NCBI RefSeq assembly: GCF_000006405.1
Contig: NW_003208496.1
Span: 64,724 to 128,723, forward strand
Length of the DNA: 64,000 bases
Origin: Perkinsus marinus ATCC 50983
Taxonomy: Eukaryota; Perkinsozoa; Perkinsida; Perkinsidae
Direction: 5' to 3'
Positions 62,762 to 64,000 of this stretch are shown in pieces (within the stretch, counting starts at the first letter, position 1; every line of letters begins with the position of its first letter). The notes beneath the pieces are model-generated. The model did no database searches, had not been told where the DNA came from, and saw only the letters and a program-made list of their open reading frames with translations. A program made the position numbers and the translations under genes.

Positions 62762-64000
62762 ATACCGAGTTTTTATGTGTTTCTATCAACTGTGCATTGC
62801 GTTGTAGTTAGCTGGCATTTGACTGCCGCGGTTGCATTTCACGGGGGAGAGCTATGGAGGTTGGCTCTCGTGGTACGGGGCCGTCCTTGGTAATTTCCTA
62901 GTAGAATGAGTGGGATTTGATGGGCCTGTTGAGAACGGTCAATCCGAGACGAGGAGCTATCAGTGCATAGGATTCAATGAGCCCATAGGATTCAATGAGC
63001 CCGAAACTCTCTTGAACGAGCTGCTGGATTTCAGCAGCTCAGGGTGGGTATTGTCGTCAACTGCCCGTGTGGCTGGCATATTGAGACTAGGTAGATCATC
63101 AGCGAGATTGTGCCATTATGTCAAGCTCTCGATAGGGTTGAATGCTCCTGGGATTTCCGGCTGCCTTACATCGTGGCTATCCGTAACCGCATCATTGAGG
63201 CATCATTTCACTAATGCTCTCGTTTGAGGGAGCTCATTGGTGCTACCAATGTACGACCAATTGTAGGGATTGATCTCTCGTGACGAACATTGGATTGTAT
63301 CTCACCTCTGACCGGTGCGATGTCCACCGTTATGATTCCGGCTTGCATGTCTAGGTGCAATCTGAAGGTTTAATGAGCAAGGCCGGAAAGTACAGCTTTC
63401 TTTTAAAAGACTGTGATGGCATGCATGCCGATTCGAGCTCGGGAGGAAGTACAGCAGTGGAAATGAAAACAGATATGATCAGATACGGGATCCTACAGTA
63501 GACAGTTAATTGCTTTCACATGAAGGTTTATCGCAGAGGGCTATCGCTTGTGGTTTTCCCGAATATTAGAGGTCTTTCGGTCGATAATCAGCTAGAGGAA
63601 ACCAAGTTGTCAGGTCAACCCAACAAGGATAACCAAATGGTTTCTAATTGAAGCTAGGCTAAAAACACGCTAAGGATATCATCATACAACACAACTGATA
63701 GACATGGCGTGCGCCATGATCAACATCATAGAATCATCAATTCTATGACATGGTGATGATGGGCTACTCCATGGATGCTAGTATATTGATGATATTGGTA
63801 TTCAGTCAATGTTACTATATGCGTGTTTCCTAGTAGTTTAGATTGTGCCGAATCGGCTTCTAATAAGCCCCTAGGGACTCTCTAGTCTTGGGGTTTTAAG
63901 CCTCGCAACTGGCAAGTCTCTAACTCGATTCACGATGAAACCCGGGCCGGATTCGAATCCCACGGGCGTCATTTTGAGTGTGTTTTATTTGTTGGCGTTC
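62762..64000. other. Stretch without a supported gene
   Basis: No gene is recognised. A tandem pair of cataggattcaatgagcc units lies at about 62968-63002. A short inverted motif (aatcatcaattctatgacat type) lies near 63735. A tRNA B-box-like ggattcgaatccc near 63950 lacks a foldable tRNA. Confidence 0.4.

Noticed and set aside
63880-63975. A tRNA near the right edge (ggattcgaatcccacgggcgtc)
   Set aside because: The T stem does not pair well and no complementary 5' acceptor was found.

Overview
The window is nuclear DNA of a protist eukaryote. Host genes are split by many short GT-AG introns, most about 20-60 nt, and include a ciliary distal-appendage protein (CEP164-like), a Ski2-type exosome helicase and a peroxisome-tagged acyl-CoA dehydrogenase. 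There is no prokaryotic operon structure, base composition is balanced, and transposon debris is common. A flagellated alveolate, for example a Perkinsus-like organism, would fit, but that assignment is inference. Two 100-N runs (10192-10291 and 40245-40344) are scaffold gaps.

Layout, left to right. 1-2930 (+): intron-rich OSCA/CSC1 (TMEM63)-type ion-channel gene, 5' end outside the window. 3928-4195 (+): end of a gene with a WWE-like domain. 4801-4871 (-): tRNA-Asp(GUC). 5431-10592: repeat-rich stretch with a retroelement remnant and a tandem/dispersed repeat of 363 bp. 10981-14539 (-): CEP164 orthologue. 15626-19886 (-): Ski2/SKIV2L RNA helicase. 21530 to about 24000 (+): unrecognised single-pass membrane/coiled-coil gene. 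25054-25378: 46-bp minisatellite. 25681-27473 (+): F-BAR protein. 27805-30084 (+): intronless, bacterial-style fusion of a sugar-nucleotide epimerase and a C-methyltransferase. 30328-31445 (+): Ser/Arg-rich protein.

31832-45789 is a direct tandem segmental duplication. Each unit carries a multipass membrane protein gene (+) and a convergent intron-rich gene (-). The left unit has decayed through two frameshifts and three deletions. The right unit contains an assembly gap with about 263 bp of overlapping duplicate sequence. 46383-47106 (-) is a small unrecognised gene.

48028-60227 (-) is the most interesting object: a complete, young LTR retrotransposon of about 12.2 kb with nearly identical LTRs and a 4-bp target duplication. 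It is Ty3/gypsy-like, but its polyprotein carries two extra enzyme domains not part of the standard plan: an ExoIII/APE-type endonuclease downstream of the protease, and a complete PhoH-type P-loop ATPase plus tandem C4 zinc motifs between RNase H and integrase. Gag starts inside the LTR. Its gag-pol frame is broken by a 1109-bp hAT-type DNA transposon (57538-58646) with an 8-bp target duplication; the flanking frames match exactly across the insertion. 60507-62761 (+) is an ACAD10/11-type acyl-CoA dehydrogenase ending in Ser-Arg-Leu. The rest of the window to 64000 is non-coding as far as can be seen.
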